The position numbers and the translations under genes were made by a program. A stretch of DNA of 64,000 bases from Calonectria ilicicola (lineage: Eukaryota > Ascomycota > Sordariomycetes > Hypocreales > Nectriaceae): the NCBI GenBank assembly GCA_020809705.1, contig CP085828.1, positions 1,984,001 through 2,048,000 on the forward strand, written 5' to 3'. The notes under the pieces were generated by a model, which was not told the DNA's origin, did no database searches, and was given only the letters and a program-made list of their open reading frames with translations. Every line of letters begins with the position of its first letter. Position 1 is the first letter of the stretch. Positions 32,645-43,834 of this stretch are shown piece after piece.

Positions 32645-34036
32645 ATGGGAAATGTGCAAGACCTACGTATTGCGATCATGGGTTGTGGCATGGGGGGACT
32701 GGGAACTGCCCTGGCGCTTGCTAAGAAAGGGTTCAAAAATATCGATGTCTACGAGACAGCCAGTGGCCTCGGATTCGTAGGTGCTGGAATTCAAATGGCG
32801 CCCAACATGGGACGAATTCTTGACAGACTGGGTTGCTGGGAAGAAATCGAGAGGGAAGCTACGCGTGTGACAGGGAGTAGTATTCGAGGTAAGCGAAGAG
32901 GGTTTCAAGCCGTTCTTTGACATGGCACACTAACAACCTCAACAATAGTGGGTGCGACGAATAATGAGCTGGCGCATGTCGATATGCCCGACATCAAAGA
33001 AAAATATGGGTTTTCACATTGCTGTGGGCATCGAGCATCATTGGCTGGCCACCTGTTTGAAGCATGCAAGAAAGAACCCAGCATCAAGTTCCACTTTTCA
33101 ACCTCGCTGAAAGAAATCACTAGCTTCTCACCCAAGTCGGTATTCGTACTTCAACCAAGGGACTCTGAATCATACACAGCCGAGGCTGATGTTCTGCTGG
33201 GATGCGATGGAATCAAAAGTGTCACACGAGAGCAGCTGCTACAGCAAATAGGAGCCACAACCGAGCAAGCGGAGACTGAACAAGCAGCTTACCGCATTAT
33301 GCTGAAACGTGAAGAGATGGAACATGACCCGGAAATGCTCGCTTTAATTGATAGCGACGAGGTCGTACGGTGGGTCGGCGAGAAGCGGCACATCATTGCG
33401 TATGCCATTGATAACAAGTCGATCTACAACCTTTCAACCGCGCAGCCAGACGAAAACTTTGCGGATGCTCCGTCAGCAACCTACACAACCAAAGGATCAA
33501 AGGATGTAATGCTGAAGGTTTTTGAGACGTTCTGTCCCCTCGTCCAGAAAATGCTCAACCTTGTTCCTGAGGGAGAGGTGTGCGAGTGGAAGTTGAGAAT
33601 GTACAAGCCGCTGCCCACCTGGACGAATGGAGTTGTTGCGTTGGCGGGTGACGCGTGTCATCCCACCCTACCTCACCTGAGCCAGGGCGCCGCCATGGCT
33701 ATTGAAGATGGGTCAACTATCGCAGAGGTCCTCTCCCTGGCACCCGATACTCGACCCGAGACGATCGCTAAGTGCCTCAAGGTTTACGAGATGTCTCGAA
33801 AAGATTGGACCTCGAACCTGGTCCAGATGGCATTCCTGTCCGGCCGCACACTGCACCTCGGTGAAGGAAAGGCCAAGGAGGAAAGGGATAGAATGTTTGG
33901 GGATCACAAAGAAAATGGGGCTGTGCCAGACAAGTGGGCGTCTCCAGATGTGCAGAAGATGATCTACAGCAACGATTGCGTTGCAAAAGTCAAATCCGAG
34001 TTTGATGCCCACTTTGCGAGCCTCTATGGACCTTAG
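32645..34036 (+). CDS. FAD-dependent monooxygenase, salicylate hydroxylase-like
   Basis: Two exons (32645-32888 and 32949-34036; 60-nt intron with GTAAGC donor and CTAAC branch point) give 443 aa. Group A flavoprotein hydroxylase motifs are all present: the FAD dinucleotide-binding loop IMGCGMGGLGTALAL (near residues 10-24, GxGxxG), the acidic end of beta2 in IDVYE, the DG motif LLGCDGIKSV, and the GD motif ALAGDACHPTLPHLSQGAAMAIEDG region that binds the FAD ribityl chain. The enzymes use NAD(P)H and O2 to hydroxylate small aromatic acids, as in salicylate 1-monooxygenase or 6-hydroxynicotinate 3-monooxygenase. No membrane anchor or signal peptide is seen. Neighbours do not suggest a dedicated pathway, so the substrate stays open. 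Confidence 0.88.
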
Positions 34037-34343
34037 GGATGTCCATTCACACGAAATCACGATGGCAGCTTTGTAAAAAACCAGAAATTTAAGATTAATG
34101 TACTTTATGAAGGATGAACAAAGAAACCTGTCAGAATGTCCAGTGCAGGCATGATACAAGTAAACCCGGATATTCCCCAACGCCAGACACTTTCCAGTAA
34201 AAAAAAAATTCAATGCTTTCTGTTCTGCATCAAAATTCTGCCCCAATGATGCATGATGATGCGCATTATTTAGGAGCGAGGTCGTGCGCAATTACTATTG
34301 GTCTTTGGTAGGATCGTCGTAATAATCGCATGCGAGACTCTCC

Positions 34344-34386
34344 AAAAAAGTCCGAGAATTATAATTTTCGCATTCTCGGATTTTTT
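34344..34386. other. Inverted repeat flanked by A6/T6, hairpin next to the CYSTM gene 3' end
   Basis: A 9-bp perfect inverted repeat (TCCGAGAAT at 34351-34359, ATTCTCGGA at 34372-34380) encloses a 12-nt loop. It is extended by A6 (34344-34349) and T6 (34381-34386), with one unpaired G. It starts 17 bases past the stop of the minus-strand CYSTM gene and 307 bases past the stop of the monooxygenase, in the 366-base convergent gap 34037-34402, which otherwise holds no gene. Its position suggests a 3' UTR stem or a processing or transcription-end signal; this is inference. Confidence 0.55.
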
Positions 34387-34402
34387 GATGCATCGCTGAC
34401 AT

Positions 34403-34723
34403 TTAGAACAGGCAGTCCAAACAGCAACAGCACGCCAGCGCAGCCAGCAAACCTGTCATGATGCCACTAGACTTTGATTCCTGCTGGCCGGGGAAATACC
34501 CCTGGGGAGGCATCCCTTGTTGGTATTGTTGTTGTCCATAAGGAGGCTGCCCGTATTGTCCCTGAGGGTATTGACCTTGCTGGGCGTAACCCATCGGAGG
34601 AGCTTGCTGGTAGTAGCCCTGCTGCTGGCCTTGCTGGTATGGATCGTGGTAACCGCCGTAGGCGGCCTGCGGGGGAGCGGGTGATTGCCCGTAGGCTGGA
34701 GGCTCGTCTTGCTTGTAGGCCAT
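34403..34723 (-). CDS. Small CYSTM-domain protein, Gln/Tyr/Pro-rich
   Basis: Single exon, 106 aa from the ATG at 34723. The first 80 residues are low-complexity Gln, Gly, Tyr and Pro (QGYYQQAPPMGYAQQ, QYGQPPYGQQQYQQG). The C-terminus, SGIMTGLLAALACCCCLDCLF, is the cysteine-rich transmembrane (CYSTM) module: a short hydrophobic helix ending in a Cys cluster at the extreme C-terminus. CYSTM proteins are small tail-anchored eukaryotic proteins linked to stress and metal tolerance; the Cys cluster is often lipidated or metal-associated. The N-terminal repeats may drive self-association. It converges with the monooxygenase gene. Confidence in the family is high; a specific role is not known. Confidence 0.85.
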   Translation of the reverse strand: MAYKQDEPPAYGQSPAPPQAAYGGYHDPYQQGQQQGYYQQAPPMGYAQQGQYPQGQYGQPPYGQQQYQQGMPPQGYFPGQQESKSSGIMTGLLAALACCCCLDCLF

Positions 34724-35690
34724 CTCGTCTTGAGTTGATAGGGGTAGAGGTGTGTTGCTTGGAGGTGGCGCGTCCGATGACGGGTGTGTGGGATGGTCGA
34801 TAAATAGGAGGGACGGGAACTGGTCAGTTTAATGAAGGAGAGAAAGAAGCAAAAAGATAACACGAAGGCAAGCTGCGATAAATTATCCGGTGCCAAACCA
34901 AAGCAGTCTCACATGCCCTGGAGACGCCACAAAGCGCTGCGTCTCCCGGTTACGTGGATCGTATTGGTGTGGCATGGGCTGCGCCACCCTTGGCCTCCCC
35001 GTCTGGGGCACCAACATACTTGGCGAGCCTCCTGGTTTGCACCCAAGCGCGGAGGGAGCTCTGCCCAACATTTTCACACTCGGCACTAATTTGAAATCAA
35101 CCACAATGACCAGTGATTCCATTGAAACAGCCGCCCTCGTGGCGACGGCAGATGGATTCATCACGGGAAGCAGTTGGCCCGATTCGATTCGGGCTAGATG
35201 CCGTGCTGCGCCACATATCTGAACCCTCATTTGTTTCTGGTGTATAGCGAGACATCCGTCCGTCGTATCTGTGCCGATATATCCGCATGGAAGGCGAATC
35301 ATCAACCATCAAAGAAAGTTTGAACTGGTGTGAACCGAATCATCTGCAACCCAAACCTCCGAGCCCGCATGCCGATGACATTTGCGTGATTTGCCTTCCA
35401 ACCTGCGCCGGAGCTTCGCGGAAACCATCATCAGTATTATCGATAAGCTATCATATCACCACGTGACTTTGAACGAGTGGCTGAGCTGAGCCCTCAAGCC
35501 TACCTGTGGCTTGACTCTTGCCCCACCAATGGGCAACCGCCGCACCACGAAAAAGTGATTGAAATTCATCCGTCGACGAGAAACCCCACGATCACGACCG
35601 ACCGCCCCTCCGAGCCGCGAAGACACGCCTGCGCCGAGCTAGAACGTCACACGGACCTAGGAAAATCATCTCGGAAACGGCTGATCCATC
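34724..35690. other. Divergent promoter region, CYSTM gene / eIF3g
   Basis: 967 bases. Open frames of up to 140 codons (for example 34883-35305 minus) lack ATG support or domain character. I see no RNA gene. Confidence 0.55.
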
Positions 35691-36688
35691 ATGGCTACCG
35701 CAGCTGCAAACAAGCCCAAGTGAGTACGGTTTTGACCGGGGATGCGACATCTTTGACTAACCCCACCATTAAAAAAGGCACGACTGGGCGGACGACGACG
35801 ACATCGAGGAGACTTCCACCGATCTCCCCCCTCCCCAGACCATCTCCAACAAGGATGGCACGAAGACTATCATTACTTTCCGATACGATGACGACGGCCA
35901 AAAGGTCAAGACGACTCGCCGCGTCCGATACATCACCCACACCGAGACCGTAAACCCTCGAGTAGCCGACCGAAAAACCTGGCCCAAGTTCGGCGCCAGC
36001 GCCAAGGATCCCCCAGGCCCTGCTGCTGATACCACATCCGTTGGTGAGAACATCATCTTCCGACCAAGCGTCAACTGGCGCAAGGATGCCAAGGACGAGG
36101 GCGCCGACCCCAACGCCCAGGCCATGAAGGACAAGTTGAAGGACAAGAAGGTCAAGTGCCGTATTTGCAATGGAGAACATTTCACAGCCAGATGTCCCTA
36201 CAAGGACACCATGGCGCCCATTGGAGAGAGTGGTGCTGCCGATGTTGCTGCGGGCATGGGCGACGAGCCCGCAGCGGCTGCTGCTGCCGGCAAGAAGGGC
36301 TCATACGTGCCCCCCGCTCTGCGTGGAGGCCCCGGGGGAGCTGCTGGCGAGCGCATGGGCGGATCGAAGTTTGGAGAGAGGGACGACTTTGCCACACTGC
36401 GTGTCACAAACGTGAGTACAAGATCTGATATTTTATATCCCTCGATGCTAACGATGACAATAGGTGTCCGAGATGGCCGAGGAGGGAGAGCTGCGGGATA
36501 TGTTCGAGCGCTTCGGCCGTGTCACCAGAGTATTCCTGGCCAAGGACCGAGAAACTGGAATGGCCAAGGGCTTTGCCTTTATCAGCTTTGCCGACCGTGG
36601 CGATGCTGTCAAGGCTTGCGCCAAGATGGATGGATTCGGTTTCAAGCATCTCATTCTCCGGGTGGAGTTTGCCAAAAAGGCCCAGTAA
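35691..36688 (+). CDS. tif35: Translation initiation factor eIF3 subunit g (Tif35)
   Basis: Three exons (35691-35719, 35778-36411, 36464-36688) give 295 aa; the start exon is only 29 bases. The gene encodes the g subunit of eIF3, which binds the 40S subunit and mRNA during scanning and reinitiation. Features: the N-terminal eIF3g domain with [11 protein letters not shown] (11-21) and the conserved [13 protein letters not shown] (98-110); a CCHC zinc knuckle, [13 protein letters not shown] (137-149); a Gly/Ala-rich linker with YVPPALRGG; and a C-terminal RRM with RNP2-like LRVTNVSE and RNP1 KGFAFISF. The last intron falls inside the RNP2 strand. The length matches fungal eIF3g (about 280-300 aa). 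The antisense frame at 35695-36180 is a shadow. Confidence 0.95.
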
Positions 36689-39354
36689 AGGCTGTTTCGT
36701 TCTTGTCATGGGTTAGTTAGGGGCACGGTTAATGCATTGGTCGAGGATTTGCACCTCATGATTCAACGACTATCTAAATATCGTTTCCTAGGTTAACGAA
36801 GGAGTGGTGATTTTTGTCCGTGATCTTTCAAGCTCACATCAAAATGAAGGCAGAAACCGAATGCTAAAAGTCGATGAATTGTTAGTTGAATGGTCGAAAA
36901 CTTGTATATGTATCTCTGATTTGTGTATTTATTTCTCGTTGTGTGTGTGCCATGTGTGCCATGTGTACTTTAGAAACACAAGGAAACTAACAGGTGTTCG
37001 CCCCAGCAGGCAACACGTTGGACATGCAGACGCAAAGGGTTCTTAGTATAGAAGCATATCCAGTCGCCAATCATACTGATGTCCTACTTCTTGGAAAGCC
37101 TCCCGTTTCCCCCCTACTCACCGCTTGGGCGCGTTGTTTGCTCATCTCGTTGGGCGTCGAGCCTCTTGACGTGGCAGACTACGGGCTTTCGAGATTGAGC
37201 TAGTAAACGACAGGCCTGCCCGGGGACCTTGCTCAAGCTCGATAATGATATGAGTGTTAACATGTGAAAACCCATCCAGCTTAGGGAGCTGTGAAGCAAA
37301 GCTTGCCATAGGCTGTGATAGTATGGCGCTATTGCGAGAGGGTCACTTGGATCCCTGTCGCGGCTGGGCTTTTGAAGCTAACCCTTGAGCTCTGGACCAT
37401 GAGCAGTTAATAAAATAGGACATTAAAGAAATCCCAACAAAAATATAAGATTTATGGATAGCAGCTCTAGAACAGCTCCACAGCGCACAGGCTCCCGGGG
37501 TTCTTGGCTTGTATGGAGAAGGATAAATATGCCTCCTTTGTGAATGGGCTCAATCTACCGTCAGTAGCACTCAGGGTTTGAGAGTTGGCACAAATTCGCG
37601 CTATCGAGAAACGCGATTCATCGTTTTAGATAGAAGAATTTGTAAACGTTCATGCCGTTTCTCCTCACTTCCCCGTCAGATGTGTGTGTTTGGCCAATCT
37701 TGCCCACGACGAGGGGGGCCTCTGTCTTGGTAGATCCTGCATGATTGTGAGCAGGAGGGGCACAAAAACGAATCTGTAATATTCCGCTAAAGGTAATTAG
37801 CTCGTCGGAGCAAGGGCTAAGTGAGACCTAGGTGGCGACCAGGATGCGCGCAGTACGGCTCCGATTGAGAGAGCGGAAGTGAGGAGAAAACGTCAGCGAG
37901 TGGAATGAAGCCATCCAAGTTTTTCAAAACTTGGTCTGAGTGGCGCGTTTGAAAGCTGGATGGCGTCGTGAGCTCACAAGAGAGCGTGATTGGAGAATCC
38001 CTTTGGCCAAAGGCAAAAGCCGGATAGAGCGCAATGCTACAGTACCACGAGGAGGGCTGAGCGTGGGAGGAGAGGGAGAGCAGCGCGAGCATGTGATTGT
38101 GCCCACAACCCCACAGCGTCAGGAGCTACGTGGGGTTGGAGGGTGAGCCACGCCATACAGGGACGTCCTCTGATCCGACAAGGCCCCACACCCGGAGAGG
38201 GTGGGGCTGGGGCCGGGGATACCTATCGGAAGGCGTTCTGAAGTGAGGGCAGATTGACTGGTTGCAGACCAAGCTGCAAAGGAAGCTGCAAAGGGAGAGA
38301 CGCCGCGGGTAGAACCGGCCGCTTTCCCTGGTGGAGATCAGGCATGGTTGATGGTGATTGATGGCTGAGAGGCAATGGCTTGTGACCGGTTCGGGGAGGC
38401 GACAACCCATTGACTGTGACGTGATCAATGAGCACTGGGCTGTGGGCACGCGACTAGGTGGAGAGATGCCGGCACAATGCGAGCAAACTGGGAGTGGACT
38501 GGGAGCGGCCTGGGAAAAGCCAGTGTGCTTGGGAGCGATTAGTGGGCTCGGAGGCCTGTTCCAGCCGATGCTGCCCCACGGTTTTGCGCAGGACCGGTAC
38601 TTGGCCAAGGCCCAGCGGGGGATTTAGTGGACTCTAGCGGGCACCGAGGAATGCGAGCTGCCTGCAATCGGTGACAGTTAAGGCGTTGGCCCGTGCTAAA
38701 GAGGTGTGACTTGGTTCACTTTACACCAGGCACATGGCTGGCTCAAGCAAAGCTTCGCCTCCGAGCGGCCATGGATTACATCAGTCCCCCTCGCCGTGCT
38801 TAAACATTGCATTGGTTCCAACCTCTCCAGCACCCTCTTCCGTCCATCACCCATCCAACCCCCGCTTCAACAGCGTGGCCAGTAAAGCACACCTACGGCA
38901 GAGCGCAACGGGAGCGGCTGTACGCTACCTGCAGGGCCTCTCGTCGCCCACGTCCCATACGCCGCCGGCGACCAAACAGGCCTGCTCATTTCGAAAGACG
39001 GCACACGGCGTTAAGGAACACCACCAGCGCCCAGGATTATTCCCACCCCTGCCTGGCAGCCTCTGAGCTCGCAAGTTGGCTAGAACCTGCGCTCTCGTGT
39101 CTATTCCTGGCTGCAGGCCTGCGGAGCCCTGACGTCGCCGGAGCACGCACAAAGCCTCCCCAACAATTGCCTACTGAACCTGCCCGCTTCTTCCGTCGAG
39201 CTCTGTGATATTCTTTCTTACCTTTTTCAACAACTGGTAGATCAATATCCTTGCTTGTGCGCCCGGTTTTGTTTTTCCAACTCTTTTCCGCCTCCAATTC
39301 ACTGCCTTTCCGGCACCATTCATCTCTGCTGAGTTTCAACAACGTCAATTCGCC
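36689..39354. other. Long intergenic region upstream of cho2
   Basis: About 2.7 kb between eIF3g and cho2, both on the plus strand. No supportable gene: the frames present (up to about 160 codons at 38126-38608 minus) are composition-driven. A CATGTGAAAA element at 37261-37270 resembles the yeast inositol/choline element but is 2.1 kb from cho2. The last 300 bases are pyrimidine-rich leader. Confidence 0.55.
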
Positions 39355-42300
39355 ATGAGCTCCTCTGCCGATCTGCCGTCTAGTGGCCCTGGCCTTCGGC
39401 AGCGGCAGCCCGGGGTTGACTCGTCCAACGGTCAGAACAGCGCCGGCGCTGAACCTGGCCGCAACGACGAGTCGCCCGACAATGATGTGCACGATGCTGA
39501 TGTACCCGAAGCCAAGGCTCAGAAGACCTATGGACGCACTCCAGATGGCACTGGTTGGTTTTACCCCACGATAAAATGAGCTAGGAACCTTTTCCCGCTG
39601 ACTTTCACGTGTCAATTGCAGTTTTTGTTGTACCCACCACTCATGACATGGTTTCGCAGCTTCTCGATCCACGACAGCCAAAGAATCTTTCCGACGTTTT
39701 GGTACTCGCCATTTTAGCTTTGCATATCCTAGCCGCTTACGCGCTTCCTTCTGGATGGAAACGCCCCGTTTTTGCCCTGCTCTTCCTCTTCTGGCGCGCC
39801 GCTTACAACATTGGTATTGGCGTCCTGCTGAACATCCAATCCAACCACCGCCGCCTTATTACATGGGCTAAACGATGGCATCTTTTCGAGGATCCCGCCA
39901 CAGGCAAAAACCCTCGTCCATGGCTGTATGATTTCCTTAAGCGAGAACTTGAGGCCAAGATCCCTGAAGACTACGAGTTCGAAAAGGCACCCATCGAGTA
40001 TAATACTTGGTTGGTCTTCAGGAGAGTTGTTGACTTGATCTTGATGTGTGATTTTATGTCATATTGTCTCTTTGCGATTGTATGTGGCCACACACCTGAA
40101 GGTGAAAGCATTCTCCTTGGAATTACCCGTTGGGTGATTGGTACCACCCTCATTGGCTTTAATCTGTGGGTAAAGCTTGACGCTCATCGGGTAGTCAAGG
40201 ATTTTGCCTGGTACTGGGGTGACTTTTTTTACCTCATTGACCAAGACTTGACTTTTGATGGTGTCTTTGAGATGGCTCCCCATCCGATGTATTCGATTGG
40301 ATATGCCGGATACTACGGTATTTCCATGATGGCTGCCAGCTACGAGGTTCTGTTCATCTCCATTATTGCCCACTTAGCTCAGTTCGCTTTCCTTGTGGTC
40401 GTTGAAAACCCTCACATTGAAAAGACGTATAACCCTCCGTCCCCTCGAAAGAGGACTACATCCGAGGGCCAGAGTGATCGAGCTGCTGTCAGCATTGAAG
40501 GAAACTATGACCAAGATACCCTCGCCCCATCCCTCAAGGATTCTCCAGTCCCAGTGCATAATCTTGTTGGACTTGGCAATATCGATCTATTCCGAGTCCC
40601 GGATTTTACCGTCATTGCGTTGCCTCTATACGTGGCTACCCTTACCCTCGCCACTCCATCAACGCCTTTCTGGCAGGCTCTGTTTGTGATTCACGCTCTG
40701 GCTTGGCGAGTATGGTACCATGCGGGTCTTGGTTACATTCTGGATCAGCAATCAAAGTACAAAATGTGGACCCGACACTTTCTCAAATATGGAGAGAGCG
40801 CAGGCGAGGCTTGGCGACAGTGGAAGGGCCTATACCACATCTCCATTGTCATGTCTACTACATCCCTGGTTGCTGCGTGCTGGAAAATGTACTCTCCTCC
40901 AGCCGACTGGGCCTATGGATTGGTCATGCTCAAGCACGTTCTCGGTGCCAGTTTAGTGGCCTTGCAATTGTGGACTGCATTCAGCATCTATGAATCCCTT
41001 GGCGAGTTCGGTTGGTTCTGCGGCGATTACTTCTTTGATCATCAAGCCAAGCTTACGTACAAGTCCATCTACCGGTTCCTCAACAACCCTGAGAGAATAT
41101 TCGGCACTGCTGGCGTGTGGGGTGCTGCGCTGATTACTTGGAGTCGATCCATCTTCTTGATGGCTCTAGTATCACAGATTTTGACCATTAACTTCTTGTC
41201 ATATGTTGAGAAACCCCATATGGAAAAGATTTATGGTCGTGGTCTTCGCAGTGAAGCAGGACTCACCAAGTTTATCAAGCGATCACTGCCCCCGCCTGTC
41301 AAGGGATGGCAAGAGAGCATGGACAAGGTAATTGACGATACCACGCATCTTGTAGAGGACTTCATCGAGTCTGCTCGTCCCAAGTTTACCGCCGGGGTAA
41401 AAACCATTGTCCGCGACACGTCGACACTGTTCAACACAGCACCAGCCCGGCTTACAATCACCAGAATTGCCCCGAATTTGGAAGGAAGAGACCCCAAGCT
41501 TTATTCCCTCGCTATTCAAGGCAAGTCCCTGGCTCATGCTGGAGATGAGTGGGCTACTGGAAAGGAGAGCTTGACTGGAAGATTCCCTAAACCTGTTAAA
41601 ACCATGACGTACGAATATGGTGCCCCTCTCCGAGTCAAGTGGAGGGCACCTGCCAATCACAGTAAAAAGGATTGGATCGGATTGTACATGGTCACGGATA
41701 ACCGTTCACGTGAAACTACAGAGGTCCCTACACTTGGCCGATGGGCACCGACAAATTCTGGACAGTATGATGTATTGACGGCAGATGTCAGTATTACTGT
41801 TCCAGAACACCCTGTCGATTGCCCTGAATCGTCAGGCACCGACATGGTCGAGGGAGAGGTGGTATTTGAAGGAGACAAGCTTTGGTGGACGCAGGGTGTT
41901 TTCGAGTTCCGATACCATCACGACGGAAACCACACCGTCATGACGATTTCGGAGCCGTTTGCTATCCAGATACCCAAGTTTGATGAGGGAGATGATGTCG
42001 ATTTTGATTCGCAGGGCATGTACGAGCAAGCTGTCGAAGCGGCCCTTCTTCCCATGGTACGAAATTGCTTGGACCGTGATCCCGATATCGCCCCTAATAT
42101 GGCAGACGAGCCCTTTGGCGGGCATGTGGAGCGTGATTCTAAATACGCCAAGAGAATCGTCTATGCAATTAGAGAAATGTTTGGTATTGAGTTTGCGCCA
42201 GCTGTTGTGGCGGCGGATGGAAATGTGAGGAAACTTGCATGGAGAGTTTGCAATGCAAAGGAGGTTTTGGTACGACTTCCCTATTGTCCCTTTTATCCAG

Positions 42301-42396
42301 CACTCGCTAACAAGTTTCCAGGCTCCTTACAGCATGTCTAAATCGAGGGGAACCACGACACCTGCTCTTCAGGACTTCCCGGGTGAGAAGGCTTGA
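39355..42396 (+). CDS. cho2: Phosphatidylethanolamine N-methyltransferase Cho2
   Basis: Three exons (39355-39553, 39622-42269, 42322-42396) give 973 aa. Cho2 performs the first SAM-dependent methylation of phosphatidylethanolamine to the monomethyl form in the ER, on the way to phosphatidylcholine. After a disordered N-terminus (1-65), [19 protein letters not shown] leads into two tandem methyltransferase membrane modules. Each has a Trp/Arg-Tyr-Gly-x-Gly segment ([26 protein letters not shown]) and a lumenal/SAM-site element ([33 protein letters not shown]). A large soluble C-terminal domain follows, as in yeast Cho2 (about 869 aa). The 52-nt last intron (branch CTAAC) is needed: unspliced, the frame ends at 42341 with a non-homologous tail; spliced, it ends in 25 residues ([10 protein letters not shown] to the stop at 42396). 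Confidence 0.95.
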
Positions 42397-43834
42397 TTTA
42401 TTTGATGGATAGAGTGCTTTGGCTGCATTGGAACGAAGTATGCCCTGTCGTTATTACTTTGTTATTCTGGTGCGATTGGGTGGGGACTGTTAGGTTACAG
42501 AAATAAGAAGAAGCGTTGTGATACCCTTTAAAAACACTCTCTTTTACGGATTTTGGCTATGTACTGGTAGTTTCAATCTTGGTTCCAGTCGCGAGAGCAT
42601 GCTGGCTACATGAATCAGTGTTAGTCGACTGTATGTGTCAGAATGAAATTGTCAACTCATTTCTCAGCCAGTTAGTATGTGGTTCTTTTCTCTTCTTCTT
42701 TTTTTTAGGTGAGGCCAAGGGTTCCATGAGTAGCTTTACGCGAGCGGAGACCTCGAAACCAGGTTCCATGGGATGATGTGACAGCGGAACGGCGAGGAAA
42801 GCGAGCATCGCTGCTTGTGCAATTTGATGGACTGATTACAGACAGGGCTTTACACGGATAGCGCATCTGCTGAGACCCATGCGCGCCTGGGGTCAAGACC
42901 GTTAGAGGGACCCTGACCCACATGTGTTCTGGCGTGGGGACGAGTGCTGCGTGGCTTGCATCGTTGCAGCAGCCATGTTTGGCACATGGATGCTAAATTA
43001 ATTGGTTAAAATAAACTAAAACTAACCAGCTGATTCGGGTAACAACGGCGGTGCTAATCGCAGCTTGTTGGAGTAAATCCCATGGCAAAGGATATGGTAG
43101 CAATTGTTTGATAGTAGTGATTCTCCGGTGGCACACACATCTGCACATGGCACAAATAAGCCTGTGTTCCCACTACAGCTGGTGATTGCGTGGCGGTTAG
43201 TTGGTTACCTTAATCAATTGGTTGTTCGTGACCAAATAGTTAATTGGGTAAGCTTTTATTTTAGTTTATTCACTATTAATCAACTAATCCCCTGAAAACA
43301 AGCAGCTTAGCAACGTGACCGCTCCATCTCGGCCACCATTGCTGGAAGCTGTACGCAATAGTCACGTTTGAAGCACGACGCCATGGCCTCTACTACCCCT
43401 CTTTCCCCTGACCTTCTCACTTAGGCCCTATAGCGAGGATGGGGTCGCGTGAGTACAAGTAAATTACAACATCTTTGTAGATACAGACAGAGCTGATGAG
43501 CCTCAATTCATTCATGTTATTTTGTTTAACTGAATGGCATTCCTGTCGTGGTGATATTTTATGAGAATCATCAATTCGTCATTCGTTTAACCTTTCCACT
43601 CTCTTGGCCTTTGATCTTTATTCGTCAGCCTCGTATTTTCGGTGACGATCCCTGCACTTTTCTTTTAGCCCATTCCTTCTTCTGCTGCTGCTGGGTTTGA
43701 CGCTCTGCTCGTTTGGGAAATGCCCCTGTAAGACGCCTCGACGTCCGCGTACATCTGCGATCAAGGTTACACTGCGACCTCCAAACCCATTCCTTTACTC
43801 AAGTCACTCAGCACCATCATCGTCATCGACAAAG
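42397..43834. other. Intergenic between cho2 and the lactonase-like gene
   Basis: About 1.4 kb, no supportable gene. The centre (42990-43310) is AT-rich, with repeated short TTAATTGG/AATTGGTT words. The frame that opens at 43697 starts with TTG, so I place the start of the next gene at the first ATG, 43835. Confidence 0.6.

Noticed and set aside
32645..34036. Monooxygenase plus ABCC transporter as part of a secondary-metabolite cluster
   Set aside because: They lie 23 kb apart with housekeeping genes between, and no backbone enzyme (PKS, NRPS, terpene synthase, DMATS) is present.
35695..36185. Antisense frames of 161 and 138 codons opposite eIF3g exon 2
   Set aside because: They are shadows of a well-supported coding exon and include intron sequence.
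37261..37270. CATGTGAAAA, resembling the yeast inositol/choline response element, upstream of cho2
   Set aside because: It is 2.1 kb from the cho2 start and closer to the end of eIF3g; a single copy of such a short motif is expected by chance.
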